A stretch of 64,000 bases of DNA from Brachyhypopomus gauderio (GCF_052324685.1 NC_135225.1:2678950-2742949); one strand, 5' to 3'; shown: positions 11,321 to 25,302, counted from the stretch's first letter. The notes: generated from the letters alone by a model not told the origin. Translations and numbers: made by a program.

Positions 11321-12964
11321 GGGAGAGAGAGAAAGAGAGAAGGGGGAATATAAACATTACATATACATTTTGCACCTAGAAATGAAGATACATGTCAGAA
11401 AGGGTAAAAACACAACCTGGATGTATAGATGAAGGGAACGACATGGCGTGGGTCTTAGATTAGGACTTAGATTAGGACTTAGAGACAGCGCAACAAGTCA
11501 AGGCCCTCGGTGCACGTGAGGTTCACTACGTTTCATTACCGATAAACAGCATTACTGTATTATTGAAACTGCTTGCAAATATAATACAGTTACTATCATC
11601 ATTGTCACCACTGTGTTCATTTTTGTATGGTATCTTCTTATTACTTCATAAAAAACAATCAGGTAGGAGCGTGATTTTATATGCGCGTGTTGCGTTCTGT
11701 TTGTCATTTTTCTAATTTTGCATATAATACCTGACTCGGTCTCCAGTGTAATTAGGAGACTGATACTCATATGCCGGGAACAATACCTGCTGTTATAGCA
11801 GCACAATAGTCTGATTTTCACATTATGTTGGAGAATTGATATCGGTGTATGCACAACTGAGAATTACGTGTTATTTTTCTGATATTTGATGTTCAGCTCG
11901 GACGCATGTAAAGTGCATGTTGGATATGCAGCACAAAGCAGCAACATCTCATTTAATTTTAAGATAAAGCTGTTCGCCGGTTTGACACAGACGTTTATGC
12001 AAAGGTTCTAATCTCTTGTCTTCTTTCATCCACACCGTCATCCTATAACTATAAATTAGGCTATATATATATATATATATATTTACAAAATGATAATACC
12101 TTACATTATAAGTCTTATGTATTTTGCCAGTCACTAAAATATCAAATATTTTGTTCGTCATCTGCATCCAAAATAATACTTTTAACAACTACAAATACTA
12201 CAAGGTAAATATTGTGTAGTACTGATGAATGACATTGGCATGTTAAGTCTTGTACTCATTCATGTAAAGTGACTGAAAAATGAAATCAACTGAAAAATGG
12301 ATTGAAACGATATATATTACTGGTTTGCCACTTGACTAAGTTTGACCGATTTAACTCTCCTTAACAATAACAAGCTACACAGAAGAGAAATATAAACCAT
12401 CTATATCAAAGCCGGCCTAAATATGTAGCCTGTTCATATCTATTAACGAAGCTACATATTTAGTAAACCTGAACTTGTCAACATAATTACTATTTAATAT
12501 AGCCTATTTTAAAGTTCTGGCTTTTAAGTTTCAGGCTTGTTTTTTCTTATTCAGCTTTTAACTTATTTTCTTTCGTCTTTTTAAGGAAATGAAGTGTCGC
12601 ACGACTCTTTATTGTTGCACGGCCCTTTCGCACGGAAGCCCAAACGGATCCGCACGGCGTTCTCCCCGTCGCAGCTGCTGCGTCTCGAGCGCGCCTTCGA
12701 GAAGAACCACTACGTCGTGGGAGCGGAACGAAAACAGCTCGCGAGCAGCCTCAGTTTGTCCGAGACGCAGGTACACACACACACACACACACACACACCT
12801 TATCTCCTATAACCTCACCGGACAGTGATGATGCCTGTCTGATGCCAAACAAATATATATAGATGTAGTCGACATAATTGTACATAGTTGTAATAGTTGT
12901 GATCGGTGTATTAGACCTTTAAACTAGCAACAGTAGTGAGGGAAATTTAACAAGACACACAAGC

Positions 12965-13005
<41 letters not shown>

Positions 13006-13030
13006 TATACTATTGTTGCTAGTTTCAAGG

Positions 13031-13122
<92 letters not shown>

Positions 13123-14390
13123 TATAGGCCTGTGTGTGTCTATATAGGCTATACAAATTTTAAGACATTTTACATGTTCTCCCTTGGCCATATACAACAT
13201 CTACAGCTATATCCTAATAATCATCACCACTCTGGTCTGGAAAATTAAATTCAGTCACTGTATCTTTTTTCCTGGATATAGAAGACATCGCCACAAATCA
13301 AATTATATCGGTTTCTTTAGCCGGGACTTTAGGTAAAGTAGTGCTAGGTGTATACGGTTTGATAGCGTATCACAGGCTACTTTTGTAATTATGCACTTTT
13401 AGCAAAATACGATAGTAAATCTCTCACTCCGATTCCCAGAAAATAATCTTCATGCGAACATTTTTCTTTTTTATTTTATTAACTGCGAAATAGACGAACA
13501 TAAGTAATTATTAATGGACCGCGTCGACTCTGAAATTGGTTTGTCAATGCGGGCGACTCTAATGGCAGCCTGATTCATTTTTTTCGGTTTTCAACATTAG
13601 GCAATTTAGTTCCACTGCTCGCAGTTTTGGAGTAAATCCAGACCGATTGTTGTTCTGGTTTAAGCAGAATCTAATGGGGACAGACACGTTTTATTCGATT
13701 CTACTAAAGTGCAAACAGATTATTTTCACGTCCAAAGAAAGGACCTCACACGTGCTACATGTAATTATCGTACTCACTGAATTTAAGAAATATGACATTT
13801 TAATAAAATAATTATCTGTAAGGAATGGCCTGCGTTTGGTTAATAGATAATTCACAAAATTCTGAAATTGCGAAAAACTAAAATAGTCACTAATTTGCAA
13901 AAGCAGGCCTATAGTTTGTATTATCAGAATGTCTGGATTGTTTTACAAAAAATACTGTAACTCTTAATTTTAAATATGACATTAATATGCCAGCTAACAA
14001 TAGGTTAAAAGAAATTAATTGTCAACACTCTCCACAATAATTAACCAATCATTAGATAAGCATAATTATTTTTTTAACATGCAAGTGTTTATTATTGAAT
14101 TTATAAGGTAATGCCACATTTTATCATTGATTAAGGACACAGGACTATGCTGGGACAGTTCCAGTATAAGTACATAAATGACAATGTTGTGTACTGACCT
14201 GACTCGTACCTGTGCTTCACAGGTGAAGGTGTGGTTTCAGAACCGCAGGACCAAGTACAAGCGTCAGAAGTTGGAGGAGGAGGGTCCGGAGAGCAGCCAG
14301 AAGAAGAAAGGAAACCATCACATCAGCCGCTGGAGGATCGCCACCAAGCAGACGGGGTCTGAGGACGTGGACGTCACCTCCGACGTCTAG
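10451..14390 (+). CDS. emx1: Empty spiracles homeobox transcription factor, EMX1 type
   Basis: Three exons (10,451-10,793; 12,586-12,770; 14,223-14,390) join in phase to give 231 aa. This is slightly shorter than mammalian EMX1 as remembered, which has Ala/Gly-rich inserts here absent. The N-terminus has an eh1-like Groucho-binding motif, FTIESLVAK (about residues 10-18). Residues ~100-114 hold the hexapeptide-type [16 protein letters not shown]. The homeodomain follows (about 130-190), starting [18 protein letters not shown], with recognition helix [40 protein letters not shown] and RRTKYKRQ fit EMX1 rather than EMX2 (WLIHRYRYLGHRFQ; RTKFKRQ). Emx proteins pattern the dorsal forebrain and act in the nucleus. 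Some fish call the EMX1 orthologue emx3, so the symbol is provisional. A candidate AATAAA lies at 15,493. Confidence 0.93.
10794..12585 (+). other. emx1 intron 1, with a long (CA)n microsatellite
   Basis: A compound CA repeat fills about 11,215-11,318, followed by a short GA run. The rest is AT-rich, with a (TA)n run near 12,063-12,081. No additional exon was seen. Confidence 0.6.
12586..12770 (+). CDS. emx1: emx1 exon 2 (first part of the homeodomain)
   Basis: Acceptor TTTTTAAG and donor GTACAC, 2 bases plus 61 codons. It encodes the linker and helices 1 and 2 of the homeodomain, ending LSLSETQ. The donor runs straight into a (CA)n repeat at 12,772-12,799. Confidence 0.95.
12771..14222 (+). 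other. emx1 intron 2, with (CA)n and a ~150-bp (AT)n tract
   Basis: The intron opens in a CA repeat. It then contains an interrupted (AT)n tract at about 12,965-13,121, and is otherwise AT-rich with no exon. Confidence 0.7.
14223..14390 (+). CDS. emx1: emx1 exon 3 (recognition helix and C-terminus)
   Basis: Acceptor TGCTTCACAG, then [15 protein letters not shown] and an acidic C-terminus ending VDVTSDV before TAG. 56 codons including the stop. Confidence 0.95.
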   Translation: MKVWFQNRRTKYKRQKLEEEGPESSQKKKGNHHISRWRIATKQTGSEDVDVTSDV

Positions 14391-15500
<1,110 letters not shown>

Positions 15501-16992
15501 TTTTAGAAACAAGTCCTGGGTATAATATTTAGAAACTGCACAAAGATTTTCATCCGTGAACACATCTGAATATGAGTACAACACACACGTACACATGTGT
15601 GCACACTGAAACTGCATTACTGCTGAACCACTTTATTGGAGTAACCTACACTGGGCAGCTTCTGAGGAATTGTGAGAGGTAAGTAACACTAAGATATATA
15701 CCGGCATATATATGATCACTGGCTGTCCTGTGTTATTTGCCTGACTTTAAGCTTTTAGCTTAAAGGCCCAATTCACTAATTACTGCACATTTACAATTAT
15801 GCACAATTATGTCGTCTATATTTATATTTAGTTGTTTGGCATCAGATTGGTATCAACACTGTCCAGTGATGTTATAGGTAATGCAATAGAAAATTCCCAA
15901 ACAGACCCTCCCCCCTCCAAAAAAAAACCCCACAAAGAATCTAAACAAACCTCTAAATGAACCTGCAGGTGACCTTTCACCTGAACATTTGACCCTGAGC
16001 TTATGTGGGAGCTTAGGTGGGAAAGGAACAGTCAAGTGTGATGACACCTGAGAACAACAACCGAGGACTAAAGGTGTGTGGGGAGAGAAGGGGGCGTGTG
16101 GGGTTGCAGGGGGGCGTGTGGGGTTGCAGGGTTTGTTTTGAGTCCACAGGACATCCTATCTCATGCACAGGTGCACACAGAGTGCATCCTCAAAAGGCCA
16201 CTGTTAAGGTACATCAGACATACCATTCATTCTCTAGATCCACTCTCCAGTCCTCTACACAACCATGAAAAGAAAGAAAACAGACAGAAGACAAACAAAG
16301 AGAAATCTGCCATATACCAAAAAATATAGGAGCTTCAGCACAGAAAAGTAATATATTATTTGAAATAACCAGACAAAAGAATTCAATACTTCACCGGTCC
16401 TAACTGGCAGTCCAGAGGTCGGCTGAATGGTAATTAGCTGAAGGTGTTTTCTGTTGATCAAAGCTCAAGTGAGCCTTTCAGCCTTTCTCTTACACACTGC
16501 ATCACAAAGTTCATTTTCACAAGCTTCTGAAATGTTGATAAATTAACATAGCATGTGTCCATATTCAGTGGCTTATCTAGAAAGACATGAACCTCCCTGC
16601 GATCCTGTTAACCAATAATAACACAGAATCACCCGAGCCTGCCAGATACCCATGCAGTCAGTCAGGTCCACACAGGTGATGAATCTAAAGGTTCTACAAA
16701 TGCAAGTTTAAATGCTTGGATGCTTGAAAGATATTGTTTCTGCTTCCCTGTACCTCTGAAATCATGCAAGTCAAAACTAAATAAAACACGCAAAAAATAA
16801 GTTGTTCGGAAAAAATCCTTCATAAATACGTCATGGGTAAATGCACAAGAATATTCCAACATGTACATGAATATTAAAACAAAAATGTTGTTCCAGTCAT
16901 GGAGGTAGCTTTTTAAGCAATATCTCTATTTTGGTGTTGATTTGAGTATAATGCTGATCTTTAAAGTATATTGTAACCATGCGTGTCTTTGT

Positions 16993-17023
<31 letters not shown>

Positions 17024-17069
17024 AGCATCTCTAAGATATGGTTAATGATTCTGCATGCGGCTTCATGTC

Positions 17070-17107
<38 letters not shown>

Positions 17108-17383
17108 CCATTGCCCACCGTGACCCGTTGCCTTGACGACCAGGTAGAAAAACAAAGTAGCCCCCCCTTACCGGTGTGTGAATAGATCTAATGATAAGAG
17201 TGTACATGACATGTTAGAGTCCTGCCAAAAGAACAGAAACATGACCAAGCGTAGTCACAGATACTATCATTTAATGAAAACAGGGCCGAAAAGTACAAAA
17301 TGTAGTGGTTCTCTATATGAATGCTACTGGTTCAATTTGTTTACATGCCATAAGCATACAGGAATGCTATGATAAAGCATTCT

Positions 17384-17421
<38 letters not shown>

Positions 17422-18585
17422 GGGGAAGGCAGGGTTTTGGCAAAGCTTATGGTCTTTATGTAAGTCCTTTTTGCACCAGACGTTATTTGAGAAATAAACA
17501 GAAATGCAGTCATAAAACACAGGATGCCTGAATATGAAACAGGTTGCCTTTTTAAAGGTTGTGTTAAGCTTTGTTTCTACAAAAGAAAACCCTGTGGCTA
17601 ATATAGAGTTAAGCATACACAAACTATAGGGGTCTGATGTCAGTGAACATTACTTAGGTTCCAGGATTTCCCAAGTAGCACCATGTCACTTCCTGTAAAC
17701 CACATAGTGCGTTTTCAATAGGGGGAATATAGCAGGTTCATAGTGGTTTTACAACTGAACAATTTTTCTGAAATTAGACTTAAAGCAAACCTCTTTATGA
17801 TGGCTTATATTTTCTAGGACCATAAACAACAATCCAGTTTTCTATTCAATATGATTACCATTCAAAAAGTAACCCCAAATCCTCCTATTGTGGAAATAAA
17901 AACTCATATGCATCTTTACTGGACAGTAATGACTTATTTAAACAAATTGTATATGCTATTTATTGGTTTATTACTTTCAAAAACAAGTTCACCTTTTCAA
18001 AATAAATTCAATACATTCCTCCTCCATCAAAATAACAGCAATCAAAGAGACTCCATGTACTTTACAGATTAAAGCCTCAAAGAGCCTCTCTGGGCCCTGT
18101 CACCTGTCACCTGAACGAACGAGTGAAACATGAAAGTATTTGCTAATCTAATTAAAATTATCATTCATATTTTTAATTGTAAAAAGAAAATTCTCATAAT
18201 TCATTCTCATAAATGTATTTATTGGGTGTTTGGACTGTAAGAAAGAAGAGCTTTACCTCCGGTGTGTCAGAGCTGCAGAGGAAATTATGTCAATCTACTG
18301 TTGCACAGTTAAATTCCTGTTGCTTTGCTGTTAATAATCCTTAACTACCCAATCACATATTCAAGTGAATGCAAAGAAGTGATTAGCACTGGCATGTGAA
18401 CACGCCTGTGGCAGTGTGTGAGTGATGATAAAATCCACACGCACACATTTGCAGCAGGTTAGAACCAAACTTGGAGAGGAAAGCCCTCATGATGGCCTGC
18501 AGTCCCACGCTTCAGACCATCAGTGTAGCGTGAACTCACAGCTTCAGAGCTGGGCCGAGATGACCTCCTGACCCTGCAGGAGAGG
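15501..18585. other. Intergenic between emx1 and sfxn5, repeats only
   Basis: No exon was recognised. Contains (GT)n at 16,996-17,023, a 34-base poly-C at 17,072-17,105 and (GT)n at 17,385-17,420. The remainder is AT-rich and unassigned. Confidence 0.5.
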
Positions 18586-18663
18586 TCAGAGACCCTTGTT
18601 ATAGGTCAGGACCTTGCACTCGGTCACTGCAGAGAACTTGGGTTCAAGTTGAGACACATGAAT
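18586..18663 (-). pseudogene. sfxn5: sfxn5 last exon
   Basis: Acceptor CTCTGGCAG, then 25 codons (IHVSQLEPKF...VLTYNKGL) and TGA. The family's C-terminal SQLEP and YNKGL are preserved. Confidence 0.85.
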
Positions 18664-18959
18664 CTGCCAGAGAGAGAGAGAGCAAAGAGACGGAGGGAGA
18701 AAAAGAGAGAGACAGAGATAAATCTAAGCTTTGATAATACAAATACATCATATTGTCTTGCCAGTAAAGCACCTTGAATAACAGTCAATACACACACAAG
18801 CTTACACTCCTGAGTGACTCATCAGTTAATCTGAATTCATTTTAGATGAGCAGTAATATGTACACATGCCCAGGGTCACCATTAAAATGTCCATCTCAAT
18901 CTCAAAATTACCTAGACTAGTATAATATTCACATAATTGTGAGTACATAATTTCTTTTA

Positions 18960-19519
18960 CATATTCATGTTAAGGAGCTGATCTCTTAGATAAAAATTAC
19001 ATTCATTAACCATAAACATCCACTCATTAAGATGTTTAAAATGTTTAATCAAACGGAGAGCGGCACGACTCTCCCACAAGCGTCTCCGGCACTGTGCACA
19101 GGCGTTTTCACACGCAAAATCGATGGCGAGAAAATAATAAATGCAAAAATAAAGCGATGAGCACTGGTAGACGTCCAAAGCGGAGCTAAAACGCGCAATA
19201 TTTTGCTCAGAAACAGATGGCACGGCGTGCGCGAGCGTGCGACACAGAATCTGAAACAGACGTGGCACGGGGTGTGAAAAGGTGGGGGTACGGGAACCGT
19301 AGATATTTGGGAACAGAGTCGTCTGGAACCCTCCAAAACGTGTAAAGAGGGCGCGAGAACGTGAGAGAAGAGGAGGAGGGAGAGGAGGAAGAGGAGGGGA
19401 CGGCAGAATGGAAGAAACTGCCAGCACATATGTCTGCAGTTCAGTAACCATATGGACGAGCAGCTTATTACAGACCATTTTAAATCATAATCCTTTCCAG
19501 GAGAGATAAAAGGAGAGGA

Positions 19520-19559
<40 letters not shown>

Positions 19560-19580
19560 TGGAGTTGTTTTGCGTGCAAT
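18960..19580. other. GA-rich sfxn5 intron, open on - but not a gene
   Basis: Two overlapping open - frames of ~175 codons run through here. Their composition is low-complexity (Ser/Leu/Pro runs from GA/CT repeats, (GA)n at 19,518-19,557), and neither has recognisable family similarity or splice context. Confidence 0.5.
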
Positions 19581-19770
19581 TCTGTGGCAGCGTGTTGAGA
19601 TGTTGTGTTGTCTTGTGTTCTGTTTGAGATGCAGTGTAAATTATTATTGTGATTTGTTGCTCTGTATGCAACACACTGCAGAGTCTTGTAGGCCGTGTAG
19701 GATTGTGTGTGCTACACTGTGCTGTGTGGTCCTCTAGCACGTACTGAAGTGTGTGTTATGTTGACCATAC

Positions 19771-19851
19771 CTGGCTGTTCTGTGGCAGGGCCAGACTAAA
19801 TGCAGACAGACACACCAGGCTGTGTACCAGCAGCATGAGACGAGGGTGTGT
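19771..19851 (-). pseudogene. sfxn5: sfxn5 exon with shortened last membrane segment
   Basis: Acceptor TTTGCTGCAG and donor GTATGG, 27 codons, phase 0 on both sides. PRLMLLVHSLVCLSAF matches human PRLLLPVQSLVCLAAF. After LALP the human LAISLFP is missing and the frame resumes at Q, an in-frame loss of about seven codons. Confidence 0.8.
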
Positions 19852-20500
19852 CTGCAGCAAAGGGAGTCTAACACACACAAACACACACACACACACACCC
19901 ACCCACACACACCCACCAAAAATGAAAACTGCCAACATCTTGTGCATTCCTGCAATCAAGACCGAAGCCTCTTTCTCTGACACTTCCTCTCTGTTGTGTG
20001 AGATCACCCCGTGCCTGACACCTCCACCAGCCCTCGCTGGCGGCCACAGGGTGGCGTGGGGGCTTGTGGGATAGCGTGCGCAGCGGGAGTCCTCCGGAGT
20101 AGTCCTGCTTTAATGAAGGCGACGGCTGCCTAATGACGACTTCATCAACACGTGTGCGTGATGAGCTTTAATTGGCTAACAGACACAAGCAGCCTGCCTG
20201 TGTGTGCACGCACGGGGAAGACAGGAGCCGGCTGAGCGCACGAGGGAAGACAGAGAGGGGGAGGGGCACAGGAGAGCTGTAATGTAAGAAGTACCTTAAA
20301 GATCCTTTATCATGTCTATCAACTGCTTAAAAGGCATCATCATGGCCATCAGTCACTCTTAATTTGAACAGAGAAAGACCAAAAGAGAGGAAGACGGGGC
20401 AGAGAGACGGAGGAAGAGGACAGATACATCCCTCCCAGCCTGAAGAAGGGCGGAAAGGAGGAGGCCCACAGGTAGAAAACTATGCCAAAGGTTCACGTAG

Positions 20501-20543
<43 letters not shown>

Positions 20544-21092
20544 TCCTTCAGCACACTAATCCATCAAGTGTTCGTGGTTCTCCCTGCCCCCCCATTACAA
20601 TGACCCCCCTGCTCTCTTGTTCTCGCTCCATTGAAAGCCATTGAGGGTGAGCTGACAGGCAGCATTGCAGCATTGCACTGTAGTGCACAATTCACCATTT
20701 GCTAACATGCACACACTCCCGCAGACACTCCCACACACACACACACACGCACACACCTGTGAGTTAAGGTATGAAATCTGAGGAGCAGTTGAGACAGAGG
20801 CTGTCAGTAATAACAAAGCCCATCAAAATCTCTTGCAGCAATCACACTATGCAAGGTAAAGATTATTTTAGACTATTAGAGGCTAATCACACACAGTTAC
20901 AGGTAGACACTTGACATACAACCACAAAAATACTAACACCCAGCTGTGATAGAAATCTTTCTCTCTCTGACAGAGAGAGAGAGAGAGGTCAGATTAACCT
21001 TTTAACATTTTAAATCCTGTAAAGCGCTTTGTGACAACATGTGTTGTGAAAAGCGCTATACAAATAAACTTTGATTGATTGATTGATTGATT

Positions 21093-21132
<40 letters not shown>

Positions 21133-21276
21133 GAGAGAGAGAGATGAAAACTTATGAAGTACCTCTAACAAGTCAGGACTATACAGAAAAGGGCCACTCA
21201 TCTAAAGCTATAGAGTAGACCAAACTGACATCTGGTGCAGCGTCAGCCATTATTCAGCAGAAGTGGAAAAGCTGAC
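19852..21276. other. sfxn5 intron with conserved-looking blocks and a LINE/SINE tail
   Basis: A non-repetitive block at about 20,070-20,230 contains TTTAATTGG and TAATGACGAC and resembles a conserved noncoding element. A (CA)n run lies at 20,502-20,540. At about 21,010-21,092, AAAGCGCTTTGTGACAAC ... GCGCTATACAAATAAA followed by (GATT)n is the 3' tail of a fish LINE or SINE. (GA)n follows to 21,145. Confidence 0.5.
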
Positions 21277-21349
21277 CTCTCCAGAAGAGCCATGACCACG
21301 GGGGGGGCGTGGGCAGGACCACACGCGTCACGGCCGTCTCAAACGGTGC
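21277..21349 (-). pseudogene. sfxn5: sfxn5 exon (ETAVTRVVLP)
   Basis: After acceptor CTGCGCAG the frame reads APFETAVTRVVLP, then PPVVMALLE. This matches human LLETALTRVVLP...PPIVMSMLE with about four codons lost in between. The only GT donor (GAGAG|GTCAGC) leaves phase 2, while the next exon expects phase 0. Confidence 0.7.
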
Positions 21350-21492
21350 CTGCGCAGAAATCATTGCCCTCCTTGTTCAAGATCAATCGTCCCACTTTGG
21401 ACCGAGCTTGGAGTCTCAGGGGTGTCTCCACGTTGCTTGTTAACGCGAGCTTGTGTGTGTGGTGTTGGGTGGGAACGTCTCCCGGTACTCAC

Positions 21493-21540
21493 ACGTAGGA
21501 CCGCCAGCTTGGAGGTGACAACCACGTTGCCAGGAGAGAA
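21493..21540 (-). pseudogene. sfxn5: sfxn5 exon remnant (PGNVVVTSKLAVLR)
   Basis: Ends CGT|GTGAGT in the phase needed by the next exon. PGNVVVTSKLAVLR aligns with human DGNLVGSSKIAARHA. Its 5' part is poorly conserved and runs into a short ~23-29-bp tandem duplication at about 21,560-21,620, so the true acceptor is uncertain. Confidence 0.6.
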
Positions 21541-21914
21541 TGCAGTTAGAGACAGAGCATAATCCAGACCGCACTGCCGTCATAATCCAGACCGCCCTGC
21601 CGTCATAATCCAGACTGCTTTCATTCAACATAAATTACTATTTGTAAGGAATGGAGCAACTGAAATGAGACTAATATTAGGACTCCTGTACTTCTGTACA
21701 CAATCCCCCTACATACATACAATATGCATATGTAAATAGATGTATTCTATATTTTAGTAATAGTAGAAGATGTGTGGGCTAAGTGTAGGGTGGTTTAGTG
21801 ACCTAAAAAAGCTACTTAAACGCAACTTGACTGCATACCCTAAATGAACCACAACAACATGAAAATTGGACAGTAATTTACTCAGTGGAATGAATGTTTC
21901 TGATATTATAAATT

Positions 21915-21954
<40 letters not shown>

Positions 21955-22171
21955 TGTGCATGCATATGTGTGTGTGTGTGTGTTTCTGAGTGAGAGAAAG
22001 CCTGAAGCGTTTTTAATTTGCAGGCCTTGTGTTGTCAGTTATCAGTGTTCAGTGCTGCAGTGTTATGGGCTGACTTAATTGGCTGAGTAAATAGCTATTC
22101 ACCTCTGAGGGGTTTAGACCCTGACCAATTAACAATACACCATGTGCGTGCGTGTTTGCGTTCATGCAGGA

Positions 22172-22261
<90 letters not shown>

Positions 22262-23125
22262 TCAACTGTGCACATAAATGTAATGTTTGAAATGTAAGGG
22301 AGTTCTGCCCCATGGGAACCACAATAACATGAAAATCATACAACAGTGCAGCTAAATTAAATGTGCTATTCAGATATTAACAGAGTTCTACTCCTGAGCT
22401 AGACTAGGTTATTACTCCTGCCCTGAAGTAATAAACATTATTAATAATAATAATAATCAGAATGAAGGCATATGAAAAATAAAATCAAAGCCAAATTGCC
22501 AAACCTTTGTCTTTGTTGTGTTCAATTAGCACAACGTAATAATCTTTTTAAACCAAACAGCGAGAGAAAAGACAACATCAAAAACAACAAGATGGCAGCC
22601 TAGAGTCGGGGAAGCCTGTGCTGACAGAGAGCACTTTAGGCCTAATTAACCAGTTACAGAGCAGCAACCAAGGGCTAACGAGTCTCCGTTACCCAAGCCA
22701 AAAGGTAAGGGGGGACTGGCTGATTTAATTAAAATGGTGCGGTGAGGGGACAAAAACAATTTAATTACAGCCAAGTATCCCCACGGCATCCTGGGACTGC
22801 CCCCCCAAGCCCCTCTGGCCTCGTTAGAGCCGCAGAACGCTAATGGAAGAGTGAGATAGCATTTGCGCCATTCCCCTCTGACTCCAGTCAAAATAGATCA
22901 CATCAATAAACAAAAATAAACAAACACAATGTATTGGCTTTAAGAATAGCACACCCAAGCAGTCATTTGGAGGACAAGTGTCATTACAATTATAAACACA
23001 GGGCAATGAGTGCAAGACAGAAGGAGATGACATGACATAAAACTGACATGATCTTAATGAATTAATATTTAGCGTTACTGATTCAGTCATTTAATTGCAC
23101 AGGTTTTAATCAATCTCTCTCTTGT

Positions 23126-23191
<66 letters not shown>

Positions 23192-23227
23192 ACACACACA
23201 CACACTCACACACACTCACGTACATAC
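21541..23227. other. sfxn5 intron: long (CA)n runs and a TAAT-rich block
   Basis: (GT)n at 21,918-21,950, (CA)n at 22,172-22,260 and (CA)n at 23,127-23,217. Between them, about 22,560-22,880 is non-repetitive and holds TTAATTAA-like and TTTAATTACAG motifs, resembling a conserved noncoding element. No exon was seen. Confidence 0.5.
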
Positions 23228-23312
23228 CAACAGCAGGGAAAGGGATGAACCGTTGGACCAGAAGCCGCATGGCTGGATTGAAACATTCAGCCCTCGTAAT
23301 CAGCACATTTAA
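23228..23312 (-). pseudogene. sfxn5: sfxn5 exon (FNPAMRLLVQRFIPFPAV)
   Basis: Acceptor GTGTAG and donor GTATGT, 28 codons plus one base. LNVLITRAE and FNPAMRLLVQRFIPFPAV match human LNVLVQKAN and FTPATRLLIQRFVPFPAV. No damage is seen inside this exon. Confidence 0.85.
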
Positions 23313-24520
23313 CTACACCTACACAGGACAGAGACGTATGTTCACAGAGCAAAACTGAAGTTGAGCCTTGTAAAAATTACTCTGACCAATCATAGATCCA
23401 GTAGGACTGATTAATTATAAACTATAAAAAAATTTAAAAATTGTAAAGCTTAACTTTAGGTCACAATATAAACATTTATTTTATAACTCAGTCAATAACT
23501 GTAATAAGAAATATAATTTACCAAGATTCTTACTCAAAGTTAGGAGGTACACTAAAGGCCTGTCTAATGCTTCTCACCACAACATATAATATATATTACA
23601 AATATATTGTGATTGGTGTGTTAAGGTACCTTGACTGCAAAATATAAATAAATAAAATGTCAAAGTTTCCTTTAATTCAAAAATAATTGGGATTTTAAAT
23701 GAAGAAATCAGTTGGGTAAAGGTGAAAAAATAACCAATTCAAACACATTCCTACATAACTATATTTATATTAGATCTATAAATATTATAAATATTTAGAT
23801 CTCCATAATTTCACTCACTTATGCTCACAAAAACATTCATCGATGATAAATGATGGTGCTGAATGTGAAGTGAACTGAGATGGAGGAACCCAGACACAAA
23901 TGAGTTCCTAATAATGCCGTGTAAGTAATCATAAACACTGCAGACGGCTTCTTCAACCTCCAAGTGTGAGTTTAAGTTAAACTTGTTAGACGAACACGAT
24001 CAGACTTTGTTTTCCTGCGCGACGTCAGGGCAGCGCGTCCCCTGGGGGATCGTGAGGTTTGGTGACGGGTCATGACATGCTGTGTGAAGTTGTTTCGTGT
24101 CGTGCTCTGGGAGTCTCTGGTCATTTCCAGCAGCTCCTGTTACAGCCTCCCAGCCTCCTCACAGCTCCCCCCCCCCCCCCCCCCGATCTCCCTCTCCCCC
24201 CCCAGCAGGGGGCTTCAACGGGACTCCAGTTTTAATTAGTGACCCCTCCCTCCACTTCCCACAGGCATGGGGCCATTTGTAGCTGCCGTCACCGTGGTTA
24301 TGGTTGTCATGCCCCAGGGCATCGAACCGCCGCCCAGCAGGGCAGCTAATTGGCTCTAGAGGACACAGGGGGGTGTGGCCATATGGACACATGTGTTAAG
24401 CTCCGTGCAGTGGAAAATAGTGCCCGGTGAATTAGGGACCAGAATACATCAGTTTGTTTGACAAATTTATATTTGACAACAATGAAGTGTATTTACAAAT
24501 GACGTGCTTCTTCAACTCAC
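23313..24520. other. sfxn5 intron, AT-rich, with a GC-rich conserved-looking block
   Basis: Mostly AT-rich and unassigned. A poly-C at 24,167-24,184 is followed by a non-repetitive block to about 24,370 containing TTTTAATTAGTG and GCTAATTGGCT, a candidate conserved noncoding element. Confidence 0.4.
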
Positions 24521-24583
24521 AGCAATGGTACCTGCACTGCTGACGGCACCCAAGTGTCTGCAGAATTTTGACACGCAGGTAGG
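24521..24583 (-). pseudogene. sfxn5: sfxn5 exon (SKF..HLGAVSSAGTIA)
   Basis: Acceptor TTTGTTTGTAG and donor GTGAGT, 21 codons, phase 0 at both ends. SKFCRHLGAVSSA aligns with human SKFIQGYLGAVISA with one codon lost. Two further codons (human VG) are missing at the 3' end. Confidence 0.75.
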
Positions 24584-25064
24584 CTACAAACAAATCATCC
24601 ACTAAATAATACTGTTAACAGCCAGGACAGCAAAGGAAAACATAAATGGGAGTATGACAACTAATAAAAAAATTAGGTTTTATTGCCAGATGTACACGGT
24701 CAAATCCCCCCACAGGTCAGTGAACTTCTACAATGCCCAATTAACTCCTGTAGCATTCTTTATGTGCAGCTGAATATGACCATTAGAGCTCTCTCAACTT
24801 TTTTTTTCAAGATTTACTCTCGTCTATAATTTAAGCCAAATGCACATTTGAGTGCTTCGGCTGAACAGGTGTGCATATTGAAGGCTTCAGTAAATCTGGC
24901 CTGGTGGCGTCAGCATGAAGCTGCTCTCTACACACTGGCCTCCGCATCTGTACCGTGCTGGAGCACAGGCCACCGCACAGTTAACGTCACATAGGCCACT
25001 GTACAGGCCACGCCGCACAGGCCGCGTCACACAGGTCGCGCCCCACAGGTCACGCTGGCTGTAC

Positions 25065-25125
25065 CTGAGATGTGTTGCTGGTTGCAATAGTTCACACAGG
25101 CTAACGCCTGACTCTGGATCAGCCA
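25065..25125 (-). pseudogene. sfxn5: sfxn5 exon with one-base insertion (frameshift)
   Basis: Acceptor TGTGTGGCAG and donor GTACAG. Codons W-L-I-Q-S and ACVNY match human WLNQSHNACVNY. The exon is 61 nt where the family's phase-0 exon is 57. The excess is three bases near QAL and one base after NYC. Ignoring the single extra base restores the family reading and the phase of the next exon, so it is a real frameshift. Confidence 0.75.
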
Positions 25126-25149
25126 CTGCCACACACACACACACACACG

Positions 25150-25212
<63 letters not shown>
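25126..25212. repeat. (CA)n microsatellite abutting the sfxn5 acceptor
   Basis: About 80 bp of interrupted CA units immediately upstream (on -) of the exon's acceptor, so the polypyrimidine tract is effectively a GT repeat. Confidence 0.9.
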
Positions 25213-25214
<2 letters not shown>

Positions 25215-25302
25215 CATTAAAAGAAGAGAACAAGAACAAAGAAGAGAAACTTTAAAAAAGAAATTAGCACTTTTACACATCTCATCTGAACTAGTGGTAT
25301 AC

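Noticed and set aside
18957..19579. Two overlapping ~175-codon - frames
   Set aside because: They lie within an sfxn5 intron, are fed by GA/CT repeats, and show no recognisable domain.
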